Made by a program: the position numbers and the translations under genes
The notes under the pieces: generated by a model
Told to the model about the DNA's origin: nothing
The model's database searches: none
The model's input: the letters and a program-made list of their open reading frames with translations, nothing else
Shown: one piece after another, positions 39,450 to 52,165 of the stretch
Position numbering within the stretch: position 1 is the stretch's first letter
How the letters are laid out: each line of letters opens with the position of its first letter
NCBI GenBank assembly: GCA_003415625.1
Contig: PYIU01000006.1
Coordinates: 2,728,001 to 2,792,000 of the forward strand
Length of the DNA stretch: 64,000 bases
Reading direction: 5' to 3'
From: Aquanectria penicillioides
Taxonomy: Eukaryota > Ascomycota > Sordariomycetes > Hypocreales > Nectriaceae

Positions 39450-42400
39450 GAAACTAAAGTAAGGGGATAACCCTTTTAATTATATATTATTACTACTATT
39501 AGCTATTAAAATTAATAAAGATAAGGCAGTAAGCTAATAGAAAGTAAATAGAATTATTTAATAAAAGATTTAATAGTATAAATAAAGGCTAATATATTAC
39601 TTTCTATTATAATAAAAAGAATATACTATTAAAAACAATAAATAAATAAATAAAATTAAATTAAAGAAAAATACTTTTAATTTTATTAATAAATATTTAA
39701 TTGCTAATTCTATACTATAGGAAAAAGAATATAAGAAAAAAGATTAGAAATTGCTATAGGGTATAGTAAACCTAGCATTTAAATAGCTAAAAGCTATCTA
39801 TTAACTTTTACTATTATAAGAAAATTCTTTTCTATATATTTACTATTTAATTTAAAAGGATTTAATATAAAAATAGCTAAATTCTATAAAAAAGAGAATA
39901 TTTAAAATAAATTAATAGTAATTTATAATTAGCTTACTTAATATATAATTAGGGTAATTAAGTAAAGTAAATAATTAAGTGCCTATATAGCATAAAGGCA
40001 ACTGCTATAGCCTAATGCATCTCTTTTAACTTCTTTAATTTTATACAATTTTTATTTTCTATTCCTATATATAGCCTTATATTTTATTAATTTTAATAGT
40101 ATAAATACTAAAACCTATTGCCTATTAAACTTTTTAGCTTTTTTTCTTTATTTTATATAAATATTTAATTGCTATAGGAATTATTACTTGCACTATTGGA
40201 TTTAATGTCCTTACTATTAGTTTTAGCCCCTTTACTATTAATTCTTATACTTTTTTCTATCTTTTTTTAGTGAATATTTATATAATAGCTAGCCTAATGC
40301 TTACTATATTAGATTTAGTACCCTTACTGCTAATTTTAGCTTTTCTATTGCTAATTTTAGTACCCTTTTATAGCTTAAGCCCCTTTAGCTTTAGACCTTT
40401 TACTATTAGCTAATAGTAATATAGAACTTATTGCTATATATTAGTAAATTAAGCAGTAAAATAATATATATAAAGCTTATTTTATTAAAAAGAAGTATAA
40501 ATCTATTAGTTAATTTATTAAAAACTATATTAATTAATCTTTCTTTAATAAATATAAAGTCTTTTATAATAATATTTTATTTAAACTTTTAGATAAATAC
40601 TAAATATTATTTAATAAATATAATAGGCTTATTAATACTTATAATAATAGTAATAATAAATCCAATATTAATATTAATAATTTTAATACTATAATATTAT
40701 TAATTATAGCATTTTTAATAGAAAACAATAATTTAATAGAATTTATTTATAATTTTACTATTAATTATAACTATATTAATAATAATATTAGCCTTTTTAA
40801 TAAAGATTTAAATACTAGTGCGCAATAACTTTAGGATAATATAAATATATTAATATAGATAGAAAAGAAAGGGGATTTAAATTAAGATTAAAAGTTTTTA
40901 TCTTTAGATAATAAAATAAAGAATAAAAATAAAGAAAATAATAAAAAGGTTATAATAATTAATAAGGAATATACTAAATATAGTAGAAAGAGTATTAGCA
41001 GAAAGACCTTAGGAGGAAAGACTTCTATTTAATATAGTAAAAGGGATTTAAACGCTTAAAATATAAATTAAAATCTTATTGCTTTAACTACTAGTATTTA
41101 TAAAGGATTTAAATAAAAGGTAGATATTTCTATAAATAAGGGTTTAGCCTACTATAAATACAATAAATTAATAGAGGTAGTAGGGTTAAAGGATAATAGA
41201 ATTAATACTAAAGGCATTATAATTTATAGTAATTACTATCTTTTAAGTAAATTAATTAATAGGCTAAAGAGCTAAAGGCAAAATAATGCATTTATTTGCC
41301 TTACTTATAACTTTTAGCTTTATAGCCTAAAGGGTGCTTTTAATAGTAAACCTAATAAATCCTACTCTTTAATAGACCTTTTTATTAAATATAAAAAAGT
41401 TATTAATTAGTACTATAATTAAATTAATAAAAAGACTAATATTAGATTTAAGCCTTTTAAAGTAAAATTTAGCCTTATTTAATATATTAAAACTGCTACT
41501 ATAAATGCCTTTACTTTCTATTAAAATAATAAGTATAATAAGTTTTAAGGGAACTGCTAGCACTTTATAGCTAAGCTACTTAAAAAGGAAGAGGTAGTAG
41601 TTATAGTTTTTATTAATCCTTATAGTACAATTAATGCTTTAGCTATTAAATACCTTATTATTATAGGGTATAGTTATTTAATAAATATTAATATATTAAA
41701 TTAATATAATTACTTTATTAAAAATAACTTATTTATTGCAAAAGCTATTATAGCTAATATAGCTATTAGTGCCTATTAAGCTATAATTAAAATTAAAATT
41801 TTAAAGGATAAAGTTATTTAATTTAAAAAGTAGCTTAAGGCTAATGCTAAATTTATTAATATTAAATTCTATAAAGTTGCTAATAAAGTTAAGGAATAAG
41901 CTATTAATATCTTTACTCTTAATGATTTAATTACTTATTTTAATACTATTAATAATAGCTAAAATAATAAAATTAAGAAATTAATAGTTTAAATAGTAAA
42001 AGTAAAGAAATTTAAGTTAATAGCTCTTTTAGTAGCTAATAAAGCTAAGCTAATTAAAACTATTATAGCTTAAGTTAAATCCAAACTCTTTTAGGGTAGA
42101 TTGGCTAAAGGCAATTAACTATTTTATGTACTTACTTTTAGCCTATTAAGATAGGCGCCTTTATTAATACTTTAGGCAGATAATATAGTATATTAATATA
42201 TAAATTTATAGCCTATTAATAACTTTCTTTTAGAAAAGAAGCAATTTAATAAGGCTATAGTAGCTAGCTCCTTTAAGTGCTATAAGCCTAATAGTATAAT
42301 AAAGAAATTAATAGCTAGGCTATTAAAATTAGCTTTTAATAAAAAGGGATTCCTTTTTGCTATTATTAATATTAATAATTTATTTAATTAATTATATTCT

Positions 42401-42672
42401 TAATACTTTATATATTAATACTAATAGCTATTAGGCTAGCTAAATTCTATTAGAGTTATATAGAATTAAAAGGAAATAATAAGGAAATCTATAGATTTAT
42501 ATAAGGATTTAAGAACTTTACTAAAAATTTAAAAGCTAATAGCTAAATACTATAATTATATAAAATAAATAAAAATAATTAATAAATAGAGTAAATATAA
42601 GGCAAATATTAAGGACTTAACTTTAGTTTTTATTACTATAAATAGTAGTCTTTCTTTTAATTTAAGGGCATT
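39450..42672. other. Extra 3.2 kb between integrase and 3' LTR, unidentified
   Basis: This internal stretch follows the integrase remnant. I do not recognise a domain. Around 40,180-40,440 there are short internal repeats (AGTACCC and GCTAATTTTAG units). Around 41,130-41,250 one plus-strand frame shows Tyr pairs spaced like RIP-altered CxxC pairs, which could be a decayed zinc-binding segment; that is inference only. It may be an additional retrotransposon ORF or a further nested insertion. Confidence 0.4.
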
Positions 42673-42983
42673 TATTATATATATAGATTATATAATAGAT
42701 AGTACTTTTAAATAGTTGGCCTTTATATCTCTTAAGTAAAGATTAATAATCTATAAGTATATTTATACCTTAAGATCTATTATTATAGTAGTCTTAAGAT
42801 ATAAATTAAGTAGAGTTCAATATGCAATTAATTATTACCTATAGCTAAGCTATTGATTTTAATATAATTGTAGAGCCTATATATATGCCTTTTAGTATAA
42901 TTGTAAGATAAATAGTATAATAGTTTTATTATTAAGACTGTTACTTTTAATACTACTTATAATGGAATAAATAAACTGTAATA
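42673..42983 (+). repeat. 3' LTR of the 10.2 kb retrotransposon
   Basis: The 311 bp repeat pairs with 32,761-33,071 and is followed by the TAAAG target duplication and the resumed LINE sequence. Compared with the 5' LTR it shows many C-to-T and G-to-A changes (for example GTACAT to GTATAT, GGACC to AGATC, GACATAAG to GATATAAA). Confidence 0.9.
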
Positions 42984-44464
42984 TAAAGATAATATATACT
43001 TTAATTAGCCTTACTTTAGCCCTTTAAATAATTATAATTAAAGATTTTAATTTATATTATTTAATATAAAACTATTATAATAAAACTATTTTATATAGCT
43101 TAACCTTTTTAATAAAAATATAATAGCTAAATATAGCCTTAATAACTCTTTATAAAATAGTAATTTAAAAAGTAAGTAATACTAAAAATAATACTTTTAA
43201 TTTAGCTTAAACTTTAAAGAATAGCTATATTATTTATTTAAGCCTTAATTATAATTTAAATAGCTTTAATTATATTTTATAGTAAATATATATTAAATTC
43301 TTTATAAATATATTGCTTTTTTTTTTATTAAACCTTTAGCTTATAGCATTTAATTAATATATAATAAACCTTAAAAAGGCTAAACTTAAAGTATAAATTA
43401 CTCTTTATTAAACTTTAGGTAATTAATCTTTATATAATAGCTAAAATAAGCAATTAAATAGCTAATTTAAGAACTATATTAAATTGCTTAATATACTATT
43501 TTAATATAAAGGCAATTTAGGCTTAATTGTAATAATTAATAGAATTAGCCTATTATAAAGGCTATTTATTAATTTAAATAAATATAAAGATATATATAAT
43601 ATAATAATATAATAGCTAATTAATTAAAACTATAAAAGGTAGGCAATAAATAAAAGATTTATATAATTAAGGCTAAATATATAGCTTAATGCAATACTTT
43701 ATTTAAAGCTAAAATAGAAAAAGGTATTAATAGCTAAAAGAAACTTTAAAATTTAAAGAAATAAATATAATTTTAAAGTAATATTATTTTAGCTTTATTA
43801 TAGCTTTTTTCTTTTAATTGCCTTAAGTAAAATTCCTTAACTATAAGCTATATTAAAAAAGCAATTATATTAATAAAATGCTTTTTCTTTAAACTTTAAA
43901 TAAATAATTAAAATATTAAATTTATTATAATAAACTTTATTATATAATTATTAAATATAAATTAAATGCTATAAAATACTAAAAACTTAATATAAAATTA
44001 TATTAAACTTTATAAATTAATATACTTACTTTTTAAAGTTTAATTATAAAAAGCTTTTAATAATAATAAATTCTCTATTAACTTTTTTAAAGTATATAAT
44101 AAGCCTTTTTTAAAAGCCTTTATTGTTATTATTAATATAAATATTGCACTTAAGTATTTTCTATATTGCTTTTACTATATAATTATTACTATTATTTTTA
44201 AATTAAATAAAATAATAGCCTAAAAATATATAGTATTTAAATAAAGATTTATTTCTTTTTTTAATATTATTAATAAAGTAATAAAGTTAATAATAGCTTA
44301 ATAAATAGTAATAATAGTAAAAAACCTAAATAGACTTTTTAATATTTAAATAAAAAATAGACCTTAAAGATCTATTAAGTTTATTTTTATAATTATAGTA
44401 AAAATAATATATATAATATAGGCCTATAGTAAAATAGTATTGCTTTTTTAATTAAATTTTATTA

Positions 44465-44478
44465 TAGCCTTTAATTTA
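44465..44478. repeat. Left target-site duplication of the SINE-like element
   Basis: TAGCCTTTAATTTA is repeated exactly at 45,066-45,079. The uninterrupted LINE copy carries the single-copy counterpart at about 49,412 (TAGCCTTTAACTTA). Confidence 0.85.
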
Positions 44479-45065
44479 TTTATTTAATAATACTCTATAG
44501 GTCTTACAATAGGCAGTGCTTCTATACTATTTTTAATAGAGGAAAAACTATATATATAAGATATTAGATAAAAACCCCTATATCCCTTACTTGCTAGCCC
44601 TTTATTTATCTTTATAGATTAGAATTAATTAAACATTAATTATGCCTCTTATAGTTTAGTACATATTGACCACCTTCTTCTCCTGCTTCCGCTTATAACA
44701 ACTATACTACCGATTGGCCCTATAGGAACAGTATGTTATCGTACCTAGGATTTACAGCTAGGGAAACTGCCAAGGATCTCGCGCTTTAGTCGCGGCCTAA
44801 GTTTATTTAAGAGCCATAGGGCTAGGCTCTTATAGGCCCCGCCCAAACCTATAGCCTTACTATCGCAGGTCGGGCTCGCCGGGATAACGCTCTGGATGCG
44901 GCCGAGTTTTTTGCTACTAGCTGTGGGCTAGGCTGCTTTTAAGTTCCCCTTGCCCTGCCCGGGTGGACCAATCCCAAGCAGGTAAAAAGAGGTGCCCCAG
45001 TAGGATTCGAACCCACTCCCTTTACTTTAAGGGCTTTTAGGCAGTAATCACTTTACTATAGGGGT
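44479..45065 (-). mobile_element. SINE-like element with tRNA-type Pol III promoter
   Basis: This 587 bp insertion lies in LINE copy 1 and is flanked by 14 bp direct repeats. On the minus strand it starts near ACCCCTATAGT, with an A-box-like TAGTAAAGTGA at 45,058-45,048 and a perfect B box GGTTCGAATCC at 45,013-45,003; the boxes are 34 bases apart, as in tRNA genes. The B-box stem (GTGGG/CCTAC) pairs. The body (about 45,000-44,640) is GC-rich and hardly RIP-mutated. The left end is AT-rich with TATTATTAAATA, similar to the end of the segment at 52,560-52,705. A canonical cloverleaf could not be folded by hand. TTTTT at 44,988-44,984 would be an early Pol III stop, which counts against present-day activity. 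Confidence 0.75.
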
Positions 45066-45079
45066 TAGCCTTTAATTTA
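45066..45079. repeat. Right target-site duplication of the SINE-like element
   Basis: This is an exact copy of 44,465-44,478. LINE sequence collinear with 49,41x onward resumes from here. Confidence 0.85.
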
Positions 45080-46059
45080 ATTAATTATAAAAGGCTTATT
45101 ATTACTTTTTATAATTAAAGCTATTTATAATAGTTATTAATTTAGCTTTTTAACTATTTATTTAAATATTTAATATACCTTTAATTTAATAATAAATCTT
45201 TTAAACTTTATAGTATTAAAGCTAAAGTTTTATAGAAATTATTACTTTTTTTTATTCTTTTTATTTTATTTATATTAAGGCTTTATATAATATTTAAAGA
45301 AATCCTTAAAATTATAGTAATTAAATTTATTAATAATATAAATATATTTATATTTAAAAGAAATATAATAAAGATTTAGGCCTAATTTAAAGCTATATAA
45401 ATAGTATATATATTTTAAGCCTTTATTAATAGTATAACCTTTAAATCTATTAAGGCTTAATTTTTTTATTTTTTTTGCTAATACTAAAGGTATTAAATTT
45501 AATTAACCTTTATTTATAATATAATTTAATTATAAAAATTATACTATTTCTTTAAATTATAGCTATATAGAAAACTACTTTAGGGCCTATATATCTTTAA
45601 GTTTAAAGAAAAACTTAAGTACTAAAGGCAAGCCTTTATTGCCTTTATAATAAGTATATAAAAAGTAAACCTTAAGGCTGCCTATATAATATATATATAT
45701 ATAATTAAATCTATAATTGCCTATAGTATTAATATATATTATTCTTTAATAAAAAAGGGCAGTAATTTAAAAGGAATTGCTAAAGCTTTATTAATTAAAT
45801 AGACTTAAGCCCTTTATACTATTAAAAAAGGCTATAAAGCTATTTTAATTAAACTATTAAAAAGTAAGCTTAAAATCCCTTTATTAAATATATATTTTAA
45901 TAAATAATTTATTTAATTTTAAGGCTAGCTTTAAACTTAAGGTATTAAAAGATTTATTTTTTTTATAATTATATTAATACTATATTAAATTTACTATTAC
46001 TATTATAATAGCCTTTAGTATAAATTAATATAAAAAAAAATATATTTAAAACTATAACC

Positions 46060-49000
46060 TTTGCCCTTAGACTTATAACTGCTTATAGCTATCCTAAACT
46101 ACCTTTAAAACATTTAAAAATACAATTAATCGATCCCTTATACTAAATTACCCCTAAATATAATAGCGCATTAAGAGCGCAATGCTAATGCTATAGCCCT
46201 TTTAATAGTTATTAATTTAAAAAGATATAGCATTAAAAACAGCCAATATAACCCCCTTTTTACTATTAGCTAGTATAGCAATGCACCTAAAGTAAATAAA
46301 GCAATAGAAGCTAGTAGAAGCCCTATAATTAATAAAGATAAAGAAGTCTATAAAGCTATTATTAAAATTATTCTATTTTACTTCCTTAAAGTAATTTAAA
46401 AGGTATTTTAAACCTATATTAATATATATAAAGTATGCTTTTGCCCCCCCTTTAAAACTAATATAACCTTTAAAAAAAGATTTATTAATAAAATTACTAT
46501 TACTATAATAACTGCTATTATTATAGTAGTAATAGCTGCTTTAGCTAATTTAAGCTTTTCTTTTTTTTAGCTAATATAGCAATTTTATATATTAATCCTT
46601 TTATATAGCCTTATACCTATAAATACTAAAACTAATAAGTATATAATATATAGCTATATTAAGTATAAAATTACTATTTATATTAAAAATGCCCCTAAAG
46701 ATATTAAAAACTATACTTTAATAGAAACTATATAAATAATAAATTAAGCCTATAGTAACTTTTATATAATTGTAATATATTGCCTCTTTAATAGAAATAT
46801 AATCCTTACCTTTTTTACCTTAAAATAGACTAAAGCCTTTTATAAAGAAGGATAAATAGCTATTGCATTTAGAAATAATACTTTTTTTATTTTTTTTACC
46901 TTTACTATTTTAATAAAAAGAATTTAAATTAAATCTATTCCTAATAATATAAATAAATTTATTAAAACTATTAATAATATTAATACCTTAAGGGTTAGTA
47001 AAGTAAAGTCTATTTAGGCCTATAATAGCATTATAATAAAAATAAACCTAATTCTTTATATTTTATCTATTAAAAAAGCTAATAGCCTATATAATAATAA
47101 GCTATTCCTTAATATTAAACTCTATAATTATAAACCCTTTAATAAAGGATTAAAACTTATTTAATGCTTTTAATACTATAAGTATAGCTATATTATAAAA
47201 AATTATTAATTTACCTTAATTTATAACTAATATAGTAGCTTAATATATAATAATTGCTCTATTAAAAAAAGAAAAATCCCTTATTACTATACTCTTTACT
47301 ATAGGGATTATCTAGCCTAAAGCTATATTTATTTTATAGTAAAAAAGCATTAAATCTATATAAAAGAAGAATACTATAAATAATTAATAAAATATAAAAA
47401 ATATACCTTAATATAGTAAAACATCTCCTATATACAATAGAATAGCTTCCTTAAGAACCCCTTTCTATAGCTTCCCCCCTTATTAAAAGAGTTAGCTAAC
47501 CCTTAAGCTCTATAAATAAGCAATACTGCACTTTATTTAATACTTCCCTTTCCTTTAGTGCCTATACCCTATTGCTATTATCTATTAAATTAACTCTTTT
47601 ATTTATATTTAATTAATATAGATCCTATTCTAAAATATATATTATTGCTTTAGGTTAATCTATTAGGCACTATATACTTATAATAAATATAATATAATTG
47701 CACTTTTAGAATTAGCTAAAAACTAAAGGACTAATACCTTAATAAACCCTAAAAGATTAAATTATACTATAATCTACTATTTAAGCTATATAGCCCTTTA
47801 TATATATAAATAATATAGATTAAAGACTTAAATCTATTAAGCAAAAGAAAACTAAATTAAAGTTAATTTTAAATATTGCTATATAAAAATAATTATAGTA
47901 TATAACCTTTTAGAAAGTAAAAGAGACTTAAGGGCAATATATACTTTAGCTAATTTTACTTTAGCCCTTAAAATAATTATAATTAAAGACTTTAATTTAT
48001 ATTATTTAATATAGAATTGCTATAATAGAATTACTCTATATAGTTTAACCTTTTTAATAAAAATATAATAATTAAATATAGCCTTAATAACCCTTTATAG
48101 AACTATAACTTAAAAAGTAAATAATATTAAAAATAGTACCTTTAATTTAGCTTAAGCCTTAAAGAATAGCTATACTATTTATTTAGGCCTTAATTATAAT
48201 TTAAATAGCTTTAATTATATTCTATAGTAAATATATATTAAGTCCTTTATAGATATATTATCCTTTTTGTTATTAAACCTTTAGCCTATAGCATTTAATT
48301 AATATATAATAAACCTTAAGAAAGCTAAACTTAAAGTATAAATTACCCTTTACTAAACTTTAGGTAAAATAACTTTTATATAATAGCTAAAAGAGATAGT
48401 TAAATAGCTAATTTAAAGATTATATTAAATTGCTTAATATACTACTTTAATATAAAGGCAATTTAGGCCTAATTGTAATAATTAATAGAACTAGCCTACT
48501 ATAAAGGCTATCTATTAACTTAAATAAGTATAAAGATATATATAATGCAATAGTATAGTAGCTAATTAGCTAAAACTATAAAAGGCAAGCAATAAGCAAA
48601 AGGCTTATATAGCTAAAGCTAAATATATAGCTTAATGTAATACTTTATTTAAAGCTAAAATAGAAAAAGGTATTAATAGCTAAAAGAAACTTTAAAATTT
48701 AAAGAGATAGATATAACTCTAAAGTAGTATTGCTTTAGCCCCTTTATAGCTTCCTCCTTTTAATTGCTTTAAATAAGATTCTTTAGCTATAAGCTATACT
48801 AAAAAGGCAACTATATTAATAGAATGCTTTTTCCTTAAGCCTTAAATAAATAACTAAAATATTAAACCTATTATAATAAACTTTATAATATAATTATTAG
48901 GTATAGATTAAATACTATAAAATGCTAAAAACTTAATATAAAACTATATTAAACTCTATAAATTAGCCTACTTGCTCTTTAAAATTCAATTATAAAAAGC

Positions 49001-50375
49001 TTTTAGTAAAGATAGATTCCCTATTAGCTTCCTTAAAGTATATAGCAAGCCCTTTTTAAAAGCCTTTATTATTATTATTAATATAAGCATTATATTTAAG
49101 TATTTTCTATATTGCTTTTATTATATAATTACTATAATTATCTTTAAATTTAATAAAATAATAGCCTAAAAATATATAGTATTTAAATAAAGATCTATTT
49201 CTTTTTTTAATATTATTAATAAAGTAATAAAGTTAATAATAGCCTAATAAATAATAGTAATAGTAAAAAACCTAAATATACTTTTTAATAATTAAATAAA
49301 GAATAGACCCTAAAGGTCTATTAAGCTAGCCCTTATAGTTATAGTAAAAGTAATATATATAATATAGGCCTATAGTAAAATAGCATTATTTCTTTAATTA
49401 AACTTTACTATAGCCTTTAACTTAATTAACTATAAAAGGCTTATTACTACCCTTTATAATTAAGGCTATTTATAGTAGTTATTAATTTAGCTTCTTAACT
49501 ATCTATTTAAGCGTTTAATATGCCTTTAGTTTAATAGTAAGTCCTTTAAACCTTATAGCATTAAAGTAGGGGTCCTATAGAAATTGCTACTTTTCTTTAT
49601 TCTCTTTATTTTATTTATATTAGGGCTCTATATAGTACTTTAAAAAGTCCTTAAAATTATAATAATTAAATTTATTAATAATATAAATATATTTATATTT
49701 TAAAAAGATATAATAGAGATTTAGGCCTAACTTAAAGCTATATAAATAATATATATATTTTAGGCCTTTATTAATAGTATAACCTTTAAACCTATTAAAG
49801 CCTAACTCCTTTATTTCTTTTATTAATACTAAAGGCATTAAGTTTAATTAACCTTTATTTATAATACAATCTAACTATAGAAATTATACTATTTTTTTAG
49901 GTTATAGCTATATAAAAAGCTACTTTAGGGCCTATATATCTTTAAGCTTAAGAGAAAACTTAAGCGCTAAAGGCAGGCCCTTACTGCCCTTATAGTAAGT
50001 ATATAAAAAGTAAACCTTAAGGCTGCCTATATAATATATATATATATAATTAGATCTATTATTACTTATAGCATTAATATATACTATTTTTTATAAAAAG
50101 GGGTAAAAACCTAAAAGGGATTGCTAAAGCCCTATCTATTAAATAGACTTAAGCCCTTTATATTATAGAGGGAAGCTATAAAGCTACTTTAATTAAATTG
50201 CTAAAAAATAAGCTTAAAATCCCTTTACTTAATATATACTTTAATAAATAATTTATTTAATTTTAGGGCTAGCTTTAAGCTTAAGGCATTAAAAAACTTA
50301 TTTTTTTTATAGCTATATTAATAATATAATAGATTTATTGCTATTATTATAATAGCCCTTAATATAAACTAATAT
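46060..50375 (+). mobile_element. Tad/I-type LINE copy 2, uninterrupted, RIP-degraded
   Basis: This 4.3 kb copy follows directly after copy 1 in the same orientation. Remnants in order: ORF1 CCHC zinc knuckles (TGC at 47,165; C-F-x-Y-Y-K-Y-S-Y-I-I-K-N-Y reads as CxxCxxxGHxxxxC with Cys and His lost by transition); an apurinic-type endonuclease GDFN box now KDFN at 47,985-47,996; reverse transcriptase box VGVPQGSPLSPILF-like at 49,567-49,611; and the catalytic FxDD now FINN at 49,671-49,682. This is the domain order of Tad1/I-group LINEs. Frames contain many stops. The open frame on the minus strand at 49,620-49,838 is only a shadow of this region. No poly(A)-like tail is evident. Confidence 0.78.
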
Positions 50376-50379
50376 AAAA

Positions 50380-51625
50380 ATATAAAGAGTAGCTAATTAA
50401 TTAGCTTTTTAATAAAAAATATAAAAAAGACTAAAAGTTAATTAAAAATTAAGCATTAATTAACTAAAGGCATTAATAAAAATAAATTAAATATAAGTCT
50501 TATAAATACTATATAAATAATAAAATAAAAGCAGCTAAAGTCTTTTTATTTTATATAAAAAAGAAAACTATTTGCCTTTATAAAGGACTTAAGAAGTATA
50601 AAAGCTTTTTACTTATTTAAATGCAAATAGAATGCATTAAGCTTTAAAGATTCCTTTTCTAAAGAAAAGTCCTTAAGGTAAGTATACCTTAATGCTAATA
50701 TAAAAATACTATTAAAACAATTAGCTATATTATACTATACTGCCTGCTTTATTTAAGCTAAAGGGAATCTTTATTTAATTTATTTTATAACTTCCTTAAG
50801 CTTAAGCAATATCTATTTAAAGCCTAAACTATATATTGCTTTATTAAATAGCTAGCCTATTTATATATTATATTATACTATAAATTAATTATTAAGCTAT
50901 ATTTAGTTTAAAATATATCTATTTATATATTGCCCTTACCTTTTAGTAACTCTTTTATTTAAGTGCTTTAATCCCTTTATTAAAAAAGAAATTAATGCAT
51001 TTAAAAAAACCCTTTTTAAAAAAGGGAAAAAACTAGCTTACTATATAAATAATATACTAAAGCCTACCCCCCTTAATAGCTAAATCTCTACCTTATTTCT
51101 ATTTTAAACCTAACCTTTATTTACTACTATATTTAATTTATATTTACCTACCCTAATAATACTATTTACTTTAAGTTTATATTCTTCTTAAAAGATATAA
51201 AATCTATTTTATCTTTTTTATTATTCTTTTTATTATCCTTCTTTTTATTTTTAAGCCTCCTTTACTTTAATCCCCCTTTAGCTTTATTTAAGCTTAAGCT
51301 ATTGCTTAAAAAGTTATATTAAACTTTAGTATTTACTATTAATATTAATTAATATAAATCTATACTAAAACTAATTTAATCTATTGCTATTATTACTTTT
51401 TAGTGCTATCTATCCTTAAGTAGCCTTAGCCCCCTTAATTAAAAAAGGCAATATAGCTATTAAGCTTTTAAAAGCTATAGCTATATAATTAACTCTATTA
51501 ATTAATTTATAGAGCTAATTAATATTAAAACTTATAATTAAAACTATAAATATAGCTTAAAAGTGCACTTAAGTTACCTTTCTTTTAGCCTAAATAGCCT
51601 TAGCCCTTAACTGCTAAAGCTCCTT
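50380..51625. repeat. Duplicated segment C, copy 1
   Basis: The sequence is collinear with 52,706-53,965, starting after ATATAAAAATATAAA in both and ending near the CTTAACTGCTAAA / CTTAATTACTAAA point. Copy 1 keeps more C and G than copy 2; nearly all differences are transitions. I do not recognise what it encodes. Confidence 0.8.
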
Positions 51626-52069
51626 TATTTAATAGACTATATTAGCAATAAACTTAAATTAAAACTAAAAAGTACTTACTATAGCTATTCCCTTCTATAA
51701 AGCTACTATTAATGCTTAAATATTAGCCTTTACTAAATATAGTAATAGCTTATATAGCTTATATATATAGGCATAAGCTATATAGCTGCTAGCTTTAGTA
51801 TTTACTGCTATTAGCTACTTAAAGTTATAATAGAGAGATATAATTTATTGGTTTAGTTTTAGTATAGACCCTTCTTTCTATCTTTTGCTATTTGCATAAT
51901 ATATATAAAGTAAGGCAGATTCTATACTGCCCTTAAGGATAGCTTAGCACCCTTTGCCTTAATGCAGCTAGCCTAGCATTTTAGCATTTATATAAATATT
52001 AATATAAAAACTATAATAGGCCTATAATATATATAAACTATTATAGTTATAATTATAGTTATAATTATA

Positions 52070-52165
<96 letters not shown>

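Larger units (their letters stand above)
32756..42988 (+). mobile_element. 10.2 kb LTR retrotransposon (Ty3/Gypsy, Tf1-like), RIP-degraded, full length
   Basis: The element runs 32,761-42,983 between 5 bp target duplications TAAAG (32,756-32,760 and 42,984-42,988). Its identical-length LTRs are annotated separately. The internal order on the plus strand is gag-like/protease sequence (33.3-36.3 kb), reverse transcriptase with YINN in place of YIDD at 37,114-37,125, RNase H, then integrase. Integrase remnants around 38.8-39.1 kb recall the DRGPQF and AYHPQTDGQ-type blocks of Tf1-like Gypsy elements. All frames are riddled with stops. The orphan open frame on the minus strand at 41,369-41,563 is a chance product. 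The 3.2 kb between integrase and the 3' LTR is more than a standard Gypsy element needs. Confidence 0.88.
30885..46040 (+). mobile_element. Tad/I-type LINE copy 1, split by two insertions
   Basis: Segments 30,885-32,760, 42,989-44,464 and 45,066-46,040 are collinear with the uninterrupted copy at 46,060-50,375. The first segment contains the decayed ORF1 CCHC knuckle (TGC at 31,993). The second begins in the endonuclease with the same KDFN remnant (about 43,045). The third contains the reverse transcriptase G-PQGSP-like box (about 45,225). The LTR element at 32,761-42,983 interrupts between ORF1 and the endonuclease. The SINE-like element at 44,479-45,065 interrupts the reverse transcriptase. 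Stop codons occur throughout, so it is dead. Outer ends are approximate to about 20 bases. Confidence 0.8.

Noticed and set aside
41369..41563. 64-codon open frame on the minus strand
   Set aside because: It lies antisense inside RIP-degraded retrotransposon sequence and is built of A/T-rich codons; no homology is recognisable.
44990..45075. A functional tRNA gene on the minus strand
   Set aside because: The boxes and a TΨC-like arm are present, but the acceptor strands pair poorly and no regular anticodon arm can be formed. The unit is the head of a larger insertion with target duplications.
49620..49838. 72-codon open frame on the minus strand
   Set aside because: It is antisense to the LINE reverse transcriptase remnant, whose boxes read on the plus strand.
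52070..52163. A CRISPR-like or satellite array
   Set aside because: It is a plain trinucleotide microsatellite without spacers.
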